Positions 16,369 through 26,331 of a stretch of 64,000 bases of DNA are shown piece after piece (within the stretch, counting starts at the first letter, position 1; each line of letters opens with the position of its first letter). The stretch covers positions 1,364,001-1,428,000 of the forward strand of contig NZ_VFNC01000001.1 of assembly GCF_006715395.1 (NCBI RefSeq). Reading direction: 5' to 3'. The notes beneath the pieces are model-generated. The model did not search any database. It saw only the letters and a list, made by a program, of their open reading frames with translations, and was not told where the DNA came from. The position numbers were made by a program, and so were the translations under genes. The DNA comes from Streptomyces sp. SLBN-31 (GTDB lineage: Bacteria > Actinomycetota > Actinomycetes > Streptomycetales > Streptomycetaceae).

Positions 16369-18297
16369 GTGATCCAGGCCTTCGGACTGACCAGCAACCC
16401 CCGCAAGGACCTTCCGCCCGCTGTCGACGACGTCTCCTTCGAGGCGCGCGCGGGCCACGTCACCGCACTCCTCGGCACGCCGGGATCGGGCCGGACGACG
16501 GTGCTCAGACTCATGCTAGAACTCCAACAGGGCCGCGGCTTCACCTACTTCAGGGGCCGCCCGCTGCACCGCATCGCCCACCCGACGCGCGAGGTCGGCG
16601 TACTCCTCGGCGACGTACCGGGCCACCCGGCCCGAACCGTCCGCGGCCACCTGCGCATGCTGTGCGCCGCCGCGGGCGTACCGGTCCGCCGCGCCGACGA
16701 AGTCCTCGAGACGGTCGGCCTCGTCAGCCTGCGCGACGAGCGCCTCGGCACCCTCTCCCGAGGCATGGACCGCCGCCTCGGCCTGGCCTGCGCCCTGCTC
16801 GCCGACCCGCACACGCTCGTGCTCGACGACCCGGCCGACGACCTCTCCACCCGCGAGGCCCGCTGGCTGCACGGCACGCTGCGCGCCCACGCGGCGCAGG
16901 GCGGCACGGTCCTGCTCACCATGTCCGACCCCAAGGAGGCCGCCCGCAATGCCGACCGGGTCGTCACCCTGGAGCGCGGCAGAATCGTCGCCGACCAGGA
17001 CGTGACCGAGTTCGCCCGCACGCGGCTGCGCCCCCGGGTCGCCGTCCGCAGCCCGCACGCCCCACGCCTCGCCGCCCTCCTGGCCAAGGAGGCGCGCACC
17101 GCCCGGCGCTCCGTCGAGATCGTCCGCGAGGGCGGCAACCGCCTCTGCGTGTACGGCAGTACCTGCGCCGACATCGGCGAGACGGCGTTCCGCCACGGCA
17201 TCCTCGTACACCAACTCGCGGACGAGATCGGAGACATGGGACCCGGAGCGGGGGCGCCTCCCGCCGTGGAGCACGATGACGCGGACGTGTCGGGGCGGCG
17301 GGTCGCGCAACTCGGCGACGACACGACCGGAAAGCCCGGGACCGCTCCGCGGCCCCTCACCGGTCAGCCTGAAACCCCACCAGACGACACGGTCGCGGCC
17401 GCCACAGCGGGTCTCTCCGCGCAGGCCGGCCCGGCTTCCGGCGCCGACCCCGCGCCCGGGCCGCGTACCGCCGACACCCGCGATCTCGCCCTCACCCCCC
17501 TCCCACCCCCCATTTCCGTACGGTCAGCCCCCAGCCCCCTCCGCCCCCTGCGCTACGAGATCCGTCGCGCGACCGGCATCGGCACCGGGTTCCTCACCGC
17601 GGCCGCCGTGCTCGTCGTGTCCGCCGTCACCGCCGTACTGCTCGCACGGATCGGACACACTCCACAGGCACGCCTGCTGGCCGCCTGGCCCCGGGAGCTG
17701 CCTCTGCCGCCCGCCGCGCTCGGCGCGGGTCTGCTGGGCGCGCTGGCCTTCGGCGACGAGTTCCGCCACCCCGCGCTGGCGGCGGACCGCGGCACCGTGC
17801 CCCGCCGACTGGGGCTGCTCACCGCGAAACTCCTGGTCGCCGCCGCCACCGCGCTGACGCTGGCCTTCCTCACGGTCGGCTGCGACGCCGAAGTGCTCTA
17901 CCTCGTATACGGACGGGAGCTCGCGCAGGTTCCCGCGGACTGGCCGTCACTGGGTGCGAGTTGGCTGGGCCTCCTGGTGGGCTGCGCCTGGGCCGGCGTG
18001 CTGGCGGCGGGCGTCTTCCGGTCCACCACGGCGGGGCTGGCGGCCGTGCTCGCGGTACCGGTGGTCGTCGTACCCCTCGTACAAAAGGCCTTGGCGGGAT
18101 CGTCAGTGCGGAGCGCGGCCGGATTCCCGCTGCGGCTGCGAGAGACGCTCTGGCTGCAGTGGCCCTTCGGGGGAGAGCACTATCTGTCCCTGGTGGCGCG
18201 GGTGCTCGTCCAACCCGTCGGCGGCGCCATGACGTTGTCGCTGGCCGCTCTGCTCTGCGCATATGTGCTCACGACCCTGCGCAGCAGGGTCCGATGA
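16369..18297 (+). CDS. ABC-type ATP-binding protein fused to a membrane domain, altered catalytic motifs
   Basis: 642 aa. N-terminal nucleotide-binding domain (residues 1-220), a variable Pro/Ala/Thr-rich linker (about 290-385), then a C-terminal domain with about five or six hydrophobic segments (from ALRYEIRRATGIG-like sequence near 395). Walker A reads GTPGSGRTT (36-44): the invariant Lys is Arg. The signature is LSRGMD instead of LSGGQ, and Walker B LVLDDP has Asp where the catalytic Glu normally stands. So this may be a poor or inactive ATPase. Start GTG 16369 gives a normal N-terminus and sits 7 bases after a -10-like hexamer; TTG 16360 is possible. It is adjacent to whiH, but no functional link can be read from sequence. 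Confidence 0.8.
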   Translation: MIQAFGLTSNPRKDLPPAVDDVSFEARAGHVTALLGTPGSGRTTVLRLMLELQQGRGFTYFRGRPLHRIAHPTREVGVLLGDVPGHPARTVRGHLRMLCAAAGVPVRRADEVLETVGLVSLRDERLGTLSRGMDRRLGLACALLADPHTLVLDDPADDLSTREARWLHGTLRAHAAQGGTVLLTMSDPKEAARNADRVVTLERGRIVADQDVTEFARTRLRPRVAVRSPHAPRLAALLAKEARTARRSVEIVREGGNRLCVYGSTCADIGETAFRHGILVHQLADEIGDMGPGAGAPPAVEHDDADVSGRRVAQLGDDTTGKPGTAPRPLTGQPETPPDDTVAAATAGLSAQAGPASGADPAPGPRTADTRDLALTPLPPPISVRSAPSPLRPLRYEIRRATGIGTGFLTAAAVLVVSAVTAVLLARIGHTPQARLLAAWPRELPLPPAALGAGLLGALAFGDEFRHPALAADRGTVPRRLGLLTAKLLVAAATALTLAFLTVGCDAEVLYLVYGRELAQVPADWPSLGASWLGLLVGCAWAGVLAAGVFRSTTAGLAAVLAVPVVVVPLVQKALAGSSVRSAAGFPLRLRETLWLQWPFGGEHYLSLVARVLVQPVGGAMTLSLAALLCAYVLTTLRSRVR

Positions 18298-18359
18298 CGA
18301 CCGTCTCGCGCGCTTTCGCCTCACCCTGCGCACAACTCCCCAGGGAAAGCCCATTTCTT

Positions 18360-18367
18360 TCCGATAA
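18360..18367 (+). promoter_or_regulatory. SigmaWhiG-type -10 element upstream of whiH
   Basis: TCCGATAA matches the WhiG/flagellar-type -10 GCCGATAA in 7 of 8 bases. No TAAA-like -35 is evident 15-16 bases upstream (CCAG/CAGG there). In S. coelicolor whiH is established as WhiG-dependent. It lies 92 bp before the chosen whiH start. Confidence 0.55.
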
Positions 18368-18459
18368 GGCGTCAATTGCGACGGGGTGAGCGATCACCCT
18401 TTCGTGTGCTTTTCACCAAAGACCTCAAGGCAGTTGAGGACGAGGCCGACAAAGGATCC

Positions 18460-19347
18460 GTGAGTACCCTTGCGCACACCATGATGACCGCCGCCCGCTC
18501 CGCAGACTCCGGTCTCGCCGGCCCGGGCGAACTCGACCGCTACCCCTACGCCGAGGCCTCCCTGGCCGACCGCGTCGGAGCCCCCGTATGGGAGAGCGCG
18601 GACCCGGAGCTGGGCCGCGTGGGCCGGCGTGCCGCGGGCAGCCGCGGACGCGGGCTGCACGGCCAACTCGTCCAGCAGCTCGGTCAGATGATCGTCTCCG
18701 GCGACCTGGGCGCCGACCGCCCGCTGGTGCCCGAGGAGATCGGCCAGCGGTTCGAGGTCTCGCGCACCGTCGTCCGCGAGTCGCTCCGCGTCCTGGAGGC
18801 CAAGGGTCTGGTCAGTGCCCGCCCGAACGTCGGCACGCGCGTGCGCCCCGTCAGCGACTGGAACCTCCTCGACCCGGACATCATCGAGTGGCGGGCCTTC
18901 GGGCCCCAGCGCGACGACCAGCGGCGCGAGCTGAGCGAGCTGCGCTGGACCATCGAACCGCTGGCGGCGCGCCTGGCCGCGGGGCACGGACGCGAGGACG
19001 TCCAGCAGCGGCTCGCGGACATGGTCGAGATCATGGGGCACGCCATGGGGCATGGCGACGCCCTGACGTTCTCCCGCGCCGACGCCGAGTTCCACTCCCT
19101 GCTCATCCAGCTCGCGGGCAACCGCATGCTGGAGCACCTCTCCGGGATCGTGTCGGCGGCGCTCCAGGTCTCCGGCGGTCCGGTGACGGGCTGTGACCGG
19201 CCGAACGACGTCTCCCTGGCGCACCACGGCAGGATCGCCGACGCGCTCGCCGCCGGCGACGGCGCGGCGGCCGAGGCGGCCATGCGTCAACTGCTCACCG
19301 TCCACCCCGAGGTGGAGCGGGTGGTGCCCGCACCGCGCGAACACTGA
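18460..19347 (+). CDS. whiH: Sporulation regulator WhiH (GntR/FadR family)
   Basis: Developmental transcription factor needed for sporulation septation; in S. coelicolor it lies directly upstream of hrdB, as here. 295 aa. The winged HTH is at about residues 65-130 (LHGQLVQQLGQMIVSGDLG, IGQRFEVSRTVVRESLRVLE, ARPNVGTRV). Then comes the all-helical FadR-type effector domain (ELRWTIEPLAARLAAG, ADAEFHSLLIQLAGNRML, HHGRIADALAAGD), whose Asp/His pattern is typical of metal- or carboxylate-binding FCD domains. Start GTG 18460 with AAAGGA 4 bases upstream is preferred over the 18376 start because it matches the family N-terminus. A strong hairpin ends the unit before hrdB. Confidence 0.93.
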   Translation: MSTLAHTMMTAARSADSGLAGPGELDRYPYAEASLADRVGAPVWESADPELGRVGRRAAGSRGRGLHGQLVQQLGQMIVSGDLGADRPLVPEEIGQRFEVSRTVVRESLRVLEAKGLVSARPNVGTRVRPVSDWNLLDPDIIEWRAFGPQRDDQRRELSELRWTIEPLAARLAAGHGREDVQQRLADMVEIMGHAMGHGDALTFSRADAEFHSLLIQLAGNRMLEHLSGIVSAALQVSGGPVTGCDRPNDVSLAHHGRIADALAAGDGAAAEAAMRQLLTVHPEVERVVPAPREH

Positions 19348-19421
19348 GCGCGGACCCGCGGGTGGCGCGGCCGGGGAAGCCTCTCCCTCCTGGGGCGTCG
19401 CCCGGTCGGCGAACCGTCTCT

Positions 19422-19464
19422 CGTCGGACTCCGCAGGATCTCTCGGTTCCTGCGGAGTCCGACG
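19422..19464 (+). terminator. Strong hairpin between whiH and hrdB
   Basis: Perfect 17-bp inverted repeat (19422-19438 with 19448-19464, arm CGTCGGACTCCGCAGGA) with a 9-base loop. It lies 75 bases after the whiH stop. It should insulate hrdB from whiH transcription. Confidence 0.85.
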
Positions 19465-19585
19465 GTGCGACGGGGCGTGTGTTTCAGGGCGCGACCCCGG
19501 GTAGTAGGCATGAGTGGCCGTCTCTGCCCTTGTCTGACCGTTTTTGAGCGGTTACGGGGTGTGACTCGGGCCACGCAGATTGGGC

Positions 19586-19612
19586 GTAACGCTCGCGGGA
19601 ACAGCGCGATGA
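19586..19612 (+). promoter_or_regulatory. ECF-type promoter candidate for hrdB
   Basis: GTAAC at 19586-19590 and CGATGA at 19607-19612, 16 bases apart, look like an ECF sigma promoter. This fits the known control of hrdB by ShbA in streptomycetes. It predicts a leader of roughly 155-160 bases before GTG 19778. The rest of the 19465-19777 gap shows no gene. Confidence 0.5.
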
Positions 19613-19777
19613 CCTAAGAGGTGACAGCCGAGGAGGGAATACGGACGCCGTACACGGCGCTGTGCATCTTCCCGGCCCCCGCCCGCGCCGTCGGCCCAAT
19701 CCCCAAAGCCGGCGGTCGGCTCCTGTCCGTCCTGGACGGGGCCGGAAGCCGTTTTCCAACGTTCCGAGAGGTTGTTC

Positions 19778-21313
<1,536 letters not shown>

Positions 21314-21336
21314 GTCGCGCGCCCGTACGACACCCG

Positions 21337-21366
21337 AGGCCCGGTTCCGCACGCGGAACCGGGCCT
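21337..21366 (+). terminator. Terminator of hrdB
   Basis: 13-bp perfect stem AGGCCCGGTTCCG (21337-21349) with 21354-21366, CACG loop, followed by TGTCG; 23 bases past the hrdB stop. Confidence 0.9.
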
Positions 21367-21448
21367 TGTCGCGTCGTCGCGCGGGTGCGCCGCGCCCCCC
21401 GCTGGATCACTCTGGGTCTCCAAAGACAACCGAGAGTGAGGAACGTGC

Positions 21449-22309
21449 ATGCGTCGTCCGTCTGTCCGGGCACTGACCCGGCCGCTGGTCCTGGCGGCTG
21501 CCGCGACCGCGATACCGCTGCTGTCCGCCGCTCCCGCGCCCGCCGACGTCGTCGTGGGCGGTTTCCCGGTCGACATCTCCCAGAGTCCGTGGACGGTGGC
21601 GGTGTCCAGCCGTGACCGGTTCGGGGGTACGCGCGCGGGGCAGTTCTGCGGGGGCGTGGCGGTCGGCCCCACGGCCGTGCTCACCGCCGCGCACTGCATG
21701 GGTGAGGAGGTCCTGGGGGCGCCGCCGAACCGCGTGCGAGACCTGAAGGTCATCACGGGCCGCACGGACCTGCTCTCGGACCGGGGCCGGGAAATCGCGG
21801 TGCGCGAGGTACGGGTCAACCCGGCGTACGACAGCGGAACCAACGCGGGGGACTTCGCCCTGCTCACGCTTGCGGAGCCGCTCCCGGGGAGCCCGGTCAT
21901 CGCCATGGCGGCGGCCGGTGATCCGGCGTACGAGCCGAACACGAGAGCCTGGGTCTACGGATGGGGCGACGTCACGGGAGGCGGTGACTACGCGCGCACG
22001 CTGCACGCCGCACGCGTGCGCGTACTGCCCGACGCGCAGTGCGAGAAGGCCTACCCGGGCCGCGACGACGGCACGTACGTCGCCGAGAGCATGCTGTGCG
22101 CCGGAGAGTCACAGGGAGGGCGGGACGCCTGCCAGGGAGACAGCGGCGGCCCTCTCGTTGCCGAAGGGAAGCTGATCGGGCTCGTGTCCTGGGGCAGCGG
22201 CTGCGGTCGGGCGGGCAGCCCGGGCGTCTACACGCGCGTGTCCGAGGTCGTACGGGCGCTGGGGGCTCCGGGAGCGAGCGGCCTCACGGACGCCCTGGAG
22301 AGCCGCTGA
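21449..22309 (+). CDS. Secreted trypsin-like serine protease
   Basis: Extracellular endopeptidase of family S1. 286 aa. A signal peptide with an Arg-rich n-region, hydrophobic core (LVLAAAATAIPLLSAAPAPA) and likely cleavage near residue 32. The catalytic triad is complete: His in LTAAHCMG (about 83-90), Asp in NAGDFALLTL (about 134-143), Ser in CQGDSGGPLV (about 228-237). The Asp six residues before the catalytic Ser (GRDACQGDSGG) predicts cleavage after Arg/Lys. Six Cys can form disulfides. ATG 21449 is chosen with GTGAGGAACGTGC upstream (GAGGAA ribosome site). A short or absent propeptide is unusual for secreted trypsins. Confidence 0.93.
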   Translation: MRRPSVRALTRPLVLAAAATAIPLLSAAPAPADVVVGGFPVDISQSPWTVAVSSRDRFGGTRAGQFCGGVAVGPTAVLTAAHCMGEEVLGAPPNRVRDLKVITGRTDLLSDRGREIAVREVRVNPAYDSGTNAGDFALLTLAEPLPGSPVIAMAAAGDPAYEPNTRAWVYGWGDVTGGGDYARTLHAARVRVLPDAQCEKAYPGRDDGTYVAESMLCAGESQGGRDACQGDSGGPLVAEGKLIGLVSWGSGCGRAGSPGVYTRVSEVVRALGAPGASGLTDALESR

Positions 22310-22338
22310 GGGGACCTGTGAGGGTTTCCGTACGAGCG

Positions 22339-22378
22339 CGGGCGGCGCGGTCCCTGATGGCAGGGGCCGCGCCGCCCG
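22339..22378. terminator. Bidirectional terminator between protease and DUF7455 gene
   Basis: 12-bp perfect stem CGGGCGGCGCGG (22339-22350) with 22367-22378, 16-base loop, between convergent stops at 22309 and 22424. Confidence 0.8.
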
Positions 22379-22423
22379 TATGCCGGCCTGTGCCGGACGT
22401 CGGCTCGTCGTCAACGCGAAGTG

Positions 22424-22654
22424 TCAGCGCTCTTCGGCCGTTGCGGATGCCGGAACGGTCGTCAGCCGCTCCGTCTCGTCCTGTATCTCGGCGGCGATCT
22501 TCTTGAGTTCCGGCTCGAACTTGCGACCGTGGTGGGCGCAGAAGAGCAGTTCTCCGCCGCTGAGCAGGACAACGCGTACGTAGGCCTGCGCGCCGCAACG
22601 GTCGCAGCGATCGGCGGCCGTCAGCGGGCTCGCGGGGGTCAGAACAGTAGTCAC
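22424..22654 (-). CDS. Small zinc-ribbon-like protein (DUF7455-like)
   Basis: Function unknown. 76 aa, soluble. A CDRCGAQAY motif (residues 17-25) and FCAHHGRKFEPEL (about 38-50) place two Cys and a Cys/His group as a small metal-binding knuckle. The C-terminus is a charged helix. Such proteins are conserved beside hrdB and parE in streptomycetes as far as I recall. Start GTG 22654, with AAGAGGCGAC immediately before it as ribosome site. Confidence 0.8.
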   Translation of the reverse strand: MTTVLTPASPLTAADRCDRCGAQAYVRVVLLSGGELLFCAHHGRKFEPELKKIAAEIQDETERLTTVPASATAEER

Positions 22655-22736
22655 GTCGCCTCTTCTCTAGCTCGACGAGCTGTCGTACCAGGGTCAACAT
22701 CCAACCAGCCCCAAACTGTTCCCGCCCGGGGCTTTT

Positions 22737-22758
22737 CCTCGAAAGAAATCTTTCGAGG
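22737..22758. promoter_or_regulatory. Perfect 10+2+10 inverted repeat
   Basis: CCTCGAAAGA-AA-TCTTTCGAGG. It could be an operator or a hairpin in the 5' leader. It is 82 bp upstream of the minus-strand DUF7455 gene and 338 bp from parE. Confidence 0.6.
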
Positions 22759-22944
22759 CCGGCTGTCTGTTGCCGGTTGGCGGCGAATGTGCCGTATTGC
22801 GTGTCTGTGTGTCTTACGGGTTCGCTCTGGCTGTCAACATCAGTCCTCCCGGCTGGCTTGCCGGTTGTTCATGAGGACGTGCCCGGAGCCTAAATGGTTC
22901 ATGCCTCCAATGGAACGTGATGTGTACTTCACCCCATCGAGGGA

Positions 22945-22960
22945 TCGAACATGTATGCGA
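22945..22960. promoter_or_regulatory. LexA (SOS) box-like site upstream of parE
   Basis: TCGAACATGTATGCGA: left half TCGAAC is perfect, the centre ATGT fits, the right half ATGCGA matches GTTCGA at 4 of 6. It lies 137 bp before the parE start. Confidence 0.35.
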
Positions 22961-23096
22961 CCCTGGACTAGGGTGTGTCTCGCCCGAGGGTGGCGTTACA
23001 ACGGCTCTACCAGGCCTCTGTACCCTCTTCACGGCAAGCAAGGCCGCGCCCTTACCCATAAGGGCCTCACCTGAAATTCAGCGAGGAGCGAACCGC

Positions 23097-25220
23097 GTGA
23101 CCGCCGAAACGTCCGTGTCGTCCACAGCGCTGCTGGCAGGAGCAGAGCGGGACGGTTCCAACTACACCGCGCGGCACCTGCTCGTCCTCGAGGGGCTCGA
23201 GGCCGTGCGCAAGCGTCCGGGCATGTACATCGGATCGACCGACAGCCGCGGTCTGATGCACTGCCTGTGGGAGATCATCGACAACTCCGTCGACGAGGCC
23301 CTCGGGGGCTACTGCGACCACATCGAGGTGATCCTCCACGACGACGGCTCGGTGGAGGTCCGGGACAACGGCCGGGGCATCCCGGTCGACGTCGAGCCCA
23401 AGACGGGCCTGTCCGGCGTCGAGGTCGTCATGACCAAGCTGCACGCCGGTGGCAAGTTCGGAGGCGGCTCGTACGCCGCCTCCGGCGGTCTGCACGGCGT
23501 GGGCGCCTCCGTGGTCAACGCGCTGTCGGCCCGCCTCGACGTCGAGGTCGACCGCGGCGGCCACACGCACGCGATCAGCTTCCGCCGCGGTGTGCCCGGC
23601 GCCTTCGCGGGCAACGGCCCGGACGCCAAGTTCGAGGCCGCCAGTGGCCTGCGCAAGGCCAAGAAGATCCCCAAGACCCGCAGCGGCACGCGCGTGCGTT
23701 ACTGGGCCGACCGCCAGATCTTCCTCAAGGACGCCAAGCTCTCCCTGGACAACCTGCACCAGCGGGCCCGGCAGACGGCGTTCCTGGTGCCCGGTCTGAC
23801 CATCGTCGTCCGTGACGAGTTCGGCCTCGGCGAGGGCGGCAGCAAGGGCGAGGAGTCCTTCCGCTTCGACGGCGGCATCAGCGAGTTCTGCGAGTATCTG
23901 GCGAGCGAGAAGCCGGTCTGCGACGTCCTCCGCTTCTCCGGCCAGGGCACGTTCCGGGAGACGGTCCCGGTCCTGGACGAGCACGGCCAGATGACCCCCA
24001 CCCAGGTCACCCGCGAGCTCGACGTCGACGTCGCCATGCGCTGGGGGACGGGCTATGACACGACCCTGAAGTCGTTCGTGAACATCATCGCCACCCCCAA
24101 GGGCGGCACCCACGTCGCGGGCTTCGAGACGGCCGTCACCAGCACCCTCAACGAGGTCCTGCGTGCCAAGAAGCTGCTGCGCGTGGCCGAGGACGACATC
24201 GTCAAGGACGACGCCCTGGAGGGGCTGACCGCCGTCGTCACCGTGCGTCTCGCCGAGCCGCAGTTCGAGGGCCAGACCAAGGAGGTCCTCGGTACCTCGG
24301 CGGCCCGCCGGATCGTGAACACCGTGATCACCAAGGAACTCAAGGCGTTCCTGACCTCCACGAAGCGCGACGCCGCGGCCCAGGCCCGCGTCGTCATGGA
24401 GAAGGCCGTCGCCGCCGCCCGTACGCGCATCGCCGCCCGCCAGCACAAGGACGCCCAGCGTCGTAAGACGGCCCTGGAGTCCTCCTCGCTGCCGGCGAAG
24501 CTCGCCGACTGCCGCAGCGACGACGTGGACCGCAGCGAGCTGTTCATCGTCGAGGGCGACTCCGCGCTCGGCACCGCCAAGCTCGCCCGCAACTCCGAGT
24601 TCCAGGCGCTGCTGCCGATCCGGGGCAAGATCCTCAACGTCCAGAAGTCGTCCGTGACCGACATGCTCAAGAACGCCGAGTGCGGCGCGATCATCCAGGT
24701 CATAGGGGCCGGCTCCGGCCGTACCTTCGACATCGACGCGGCCCGCTACGGCAAGATCATCATGATGACCGACGCCGACGTCGACGGCTCGCACATCCGC
24801 ACCCTGCTGCTGACCCTCTTCCACCGCTACATGCGGCCCATGGTCGAGGCCGGCCGGGTGTTCGCCGCGGTACCGCCACTGCACCGCATCGAGCTGGTCC
24901 AGCCGAAGAAGGGTCAGGACAAGTACGTCTATACGTACTCGGACCGGGAGCTTCGCGACAAGCTGCTCGAATTCGAGAGCAAGGGCGTCCGGTACAAGGA
25001 CTCCATCCAGCGGTACAAGGGTCTCGGTGAGATGGACGCCGACCAGCTGGCCGAGACGACCATGGACCCCCGACACCGCACCCTGCGCCGGATCAACCTC
25101 TCCGACCTGGACGCGGCCGAGACGGTCTTCGACCTGCTGATGGGCAACGACGTGGCACCGCGCAAGGAGTTCATCTCCAGCTCCGCGGCGACGCTGGACC
25201 GCTCGCGCATCGACGCGTAG
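23097..25220 (+). CDS. parE: Topoisomerase IV subunit B (type IIA, GyrB-like)
   Basis: ATPase subunit of the chromosome-decatenating topoisomerase IV. 707 aa. The GHKL ATPase region shows EIIDNSVDEALGGYC (about 60-74), DNGRGIPVD and GGLHGVGASVVNALS. The transducer follows, then the TOPRIM domain with FIVEGDSALGTAK (Glu metal ligand) and MTDADVDGSHIRTLLL (DxD). It ends GLGEMDADQLAETTMDP. GTG 23097 with GAGGAGCG 7 bases upstream is the start. Its partner parC is about 20 kb downstream on the other strand. It has its own terminator. Confidence 0.95.
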   Translation: MTAETSVSSTALLAGAERDGSNYTARHLLVLEGLEAVRKRPGMYIGSTDSRGLMHCLWEIIDNSVDEALGGYCDHIEVILHDDGSVEVRDNGRGIPVDVEPKTGLSGVEVVMTKLHAGGKFGGGSYAASGGLHGVGASVVNALSARLDVEVDRGGHTHAISFRRGVPGAFAGNGPDAKFEAASGLRKAKKIPKTRSGTRVRYWADRQIFLKDAKLSLDNLHQRARQTAFLVPGLTIVVRDEFGLGEGGSKGEESFRFDGGISEFCEYLASEKPVCDVLRFSGQGTFRETVPVLDEHGQMTPTQVTRELDVDVAMRWGTGYDTTLKSFVNIIATPKGGTHVAGFETAVTSTLNEVLRAKKLLRVAEDDIVKDDALEGLTAVVTVRLAEPQFEGQTKEVLGTSAARRIVNTVITKELKAFLTSTKRDAAAQARVVMEKAVAAARTRIAARQHKDAQRRKTALESSSLPAKLADCRSDDVDRSELFIVEGDSALGTAKLARNSEFQALLPIRGKILNVQKSSVTDMLKNAECGAIIQVIGAGSGRTFDIDAARYGKIIMMTDADVDGSHIRTLLLTLFHRYMRPMVEAGRVFAAVPPLHRIELVQPKKGQDKYVYTYSDRELRDKLLEFESKGVRYKDSIQRYKGLGEMDADQLAETTMDPRHRTLRRINLSDLDAAETVFDLLMGNDVAPRKEFISSSAATLDRSRIDA

Positions 25221-25235
25221 GCGCGGCGTCAGGCT

Positions 25236-25285
25236 GCTGCCCGGTCTGGGCCTTGGCCCGGCCGCCCTGGCCCAGACCGGGCAGC
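25236..25285 (+). terminator. Terminator of parE
   Basis: 17-bp perfect inverted repeat (25236-25252 with 25269-25285, arm GCTGCCCGGTCTGGGCC) and 16-base loop, 16 bases after the parE stop. Confidence 0.85.
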
Positions 25286-25806
25286 TGGGCCTTGGCCCTG
25301 CCGCCGTGGCCCTCGCCGACCTCGGGCTCCTGCCCGGCCCGGTGCAGCGGGGTCTGGTGCCGGGCCGGGGCAGAGGGGCCCGGACCGGGCTGGCCTGGGC
25401 TCGCCGCGGGTGGGGTGCGGGCGGGCGGGGCTTGGCGCGGGCCGGGTTTGGCAGCCGGGGCTTGCCGCGTGCCGAAATCCGCCGGCCGGGCTCGGCGCGG
25501 GTGGGGTTCGGCGGGCGGGGCTCGGCGTTGGCCGGGCTCGGTGGGCGGGGCTTGGCGCGGCGGAGGCGTTGTCCGGGCAGGGCCGGGTGCGGCGGGTGGG
25601 GCTTGGCGCGGTGGAGAGCCGCAGCGCGGGCGGGGCTTGGCGCGGGCAGAGCCGGGTTCTCCACCCGTGGGTGGAGCTCGGGAGCCTGCGCGGATCCACC
25701 CACGGTCCACCCCCGCTCCGATCTGCAGGCCCGTGGATTTCCGTAGCGTCGAAGGCGTCGACAGCACTCGCTGTCGCATTCCCCTTCCTCGTTCACGGAG
25801 GCACCG
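25286..25806. repeat. 30-bp degenerate minisatellite and promoter region
   Basis: No gene. Units opening with GGGCTTGGCGCGG-type sequence start at 25427, 25457, 25487, 25517 and 25547, exactly 30 bp apart, with a near-phase copy at 25396 and out-of-phase copies at 25598 and 25632. Next to the array is TCCACCC-GT-GGGTGGA (25660-25675), repeated in part as TCCACCCACGG at 25694-25704. The region 25740-25806 likely carries the promoter of the downstream operon, and GGAGGCACCG (25798-25807) gives its ribosome site. Confidence 0.65.
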
Positions 25807-26331
25807 ATGTCCGGGCTTGTCAACGCGCTGGCGATCGCGGTCGTGGTGGTTCTGGTGGTCGTCCGCCAGTTCCGCGCCCAGCGGATAGGCGCCGGACGGC
25901 GTTGGTGGCTGGTGCCCGTGGTCCTCGCCTTCGTCGCGCTGCGCGAGCCCGGCGTCGTCGACGTCCATCACCGCACCGCGTCGGTCGTCCTGCTCGGCGC
26001 GGAGTTGCTGATCGGACTCGCCACCGGAGCCGGCTGGGCCTGGACCACCCGCATATGGGCGGAGCCGGACGGCGCCGTGTGGAGCAAGAGCACCGAGGCG
26101 AGCGTGACCGTATGGATCGTCGGCATCGCCCTGCGCGTCGGTCTGTTCGCCCTCGGTACGGCAGTCGGCGTGCACCAGGACAGCTCCGCCCTGCTCCTCG
26201 CCCTCGCCGCCACGCTCCTGGTCCGCTCCGGGATCCTCCTGTGGCGGTCCCAGTCCGTCGCTCCGGACCCCGCCGTGACCACGGCGTACGGTGATTCCAC
26301 GGTCCGGTCGGCCCCGAAGGAGCGTGTGTGA
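25807..26331 (+). CDS. Multi-spanning membrane protein (DUF1453/CcdC-like)
   Basis: 174 aa with four or five hydrophobic segments (ALAIAVVVVLVVV near 7-19; WWLVPVVLAFVAL near 33-45; ASVVLLGAELLIGLATG; VTVWIVGIALRVGLFALG; ALLLALAATLLVRSG). No catalytic motif is visible; from memory it resembles the DUF1453 group. The stop overlaps the start of the histidine kinase gene (GTGTGA), so it is the first gene of a translationally coupled operon with kinase and regulator and may act as sensor accessory. ATG 25807 with a good ribosome site. Confidence 0.8.
   Translation: MSGLVNALAIAVVVVLVVVRQFRAQRIGAGRRWWLVPVVLAFVALREPGVVDVHHRTASVVLLGAELLIGLATGAGWAWTTRIWAEPDGAVWSKSTEASVTVWIVGIALRVGLFALGTAVGVHQDSSALLLALAATLLVRSGILLWRSQSVAPDPAVTTAYGDSTVRSAPKERV

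Larger units (their letters stand above)
22655..23096. other. Divergent regulatory region upstream of parE
   Basis: No gene seen in 442 bp. It contains AGCTCG-A-CGAGCT (22669-22681), a 22-bp perfect inverted repeat (22737-22758) and a LexA-box-like sequence (22945-22960), described separately. Base composition is lower in G+C than its surroundings. GCGAGGAGCG at 23081-23090 is the parE ribosome site. Confidence 0.6.

Noticed and set aside
23067..25823. 918-codon open frame antisense to parE
   Set aside because: Pure shadow of a high-GC gene; no start signal, composition of a complementary frame, and runs through the intergenic minisatellite.
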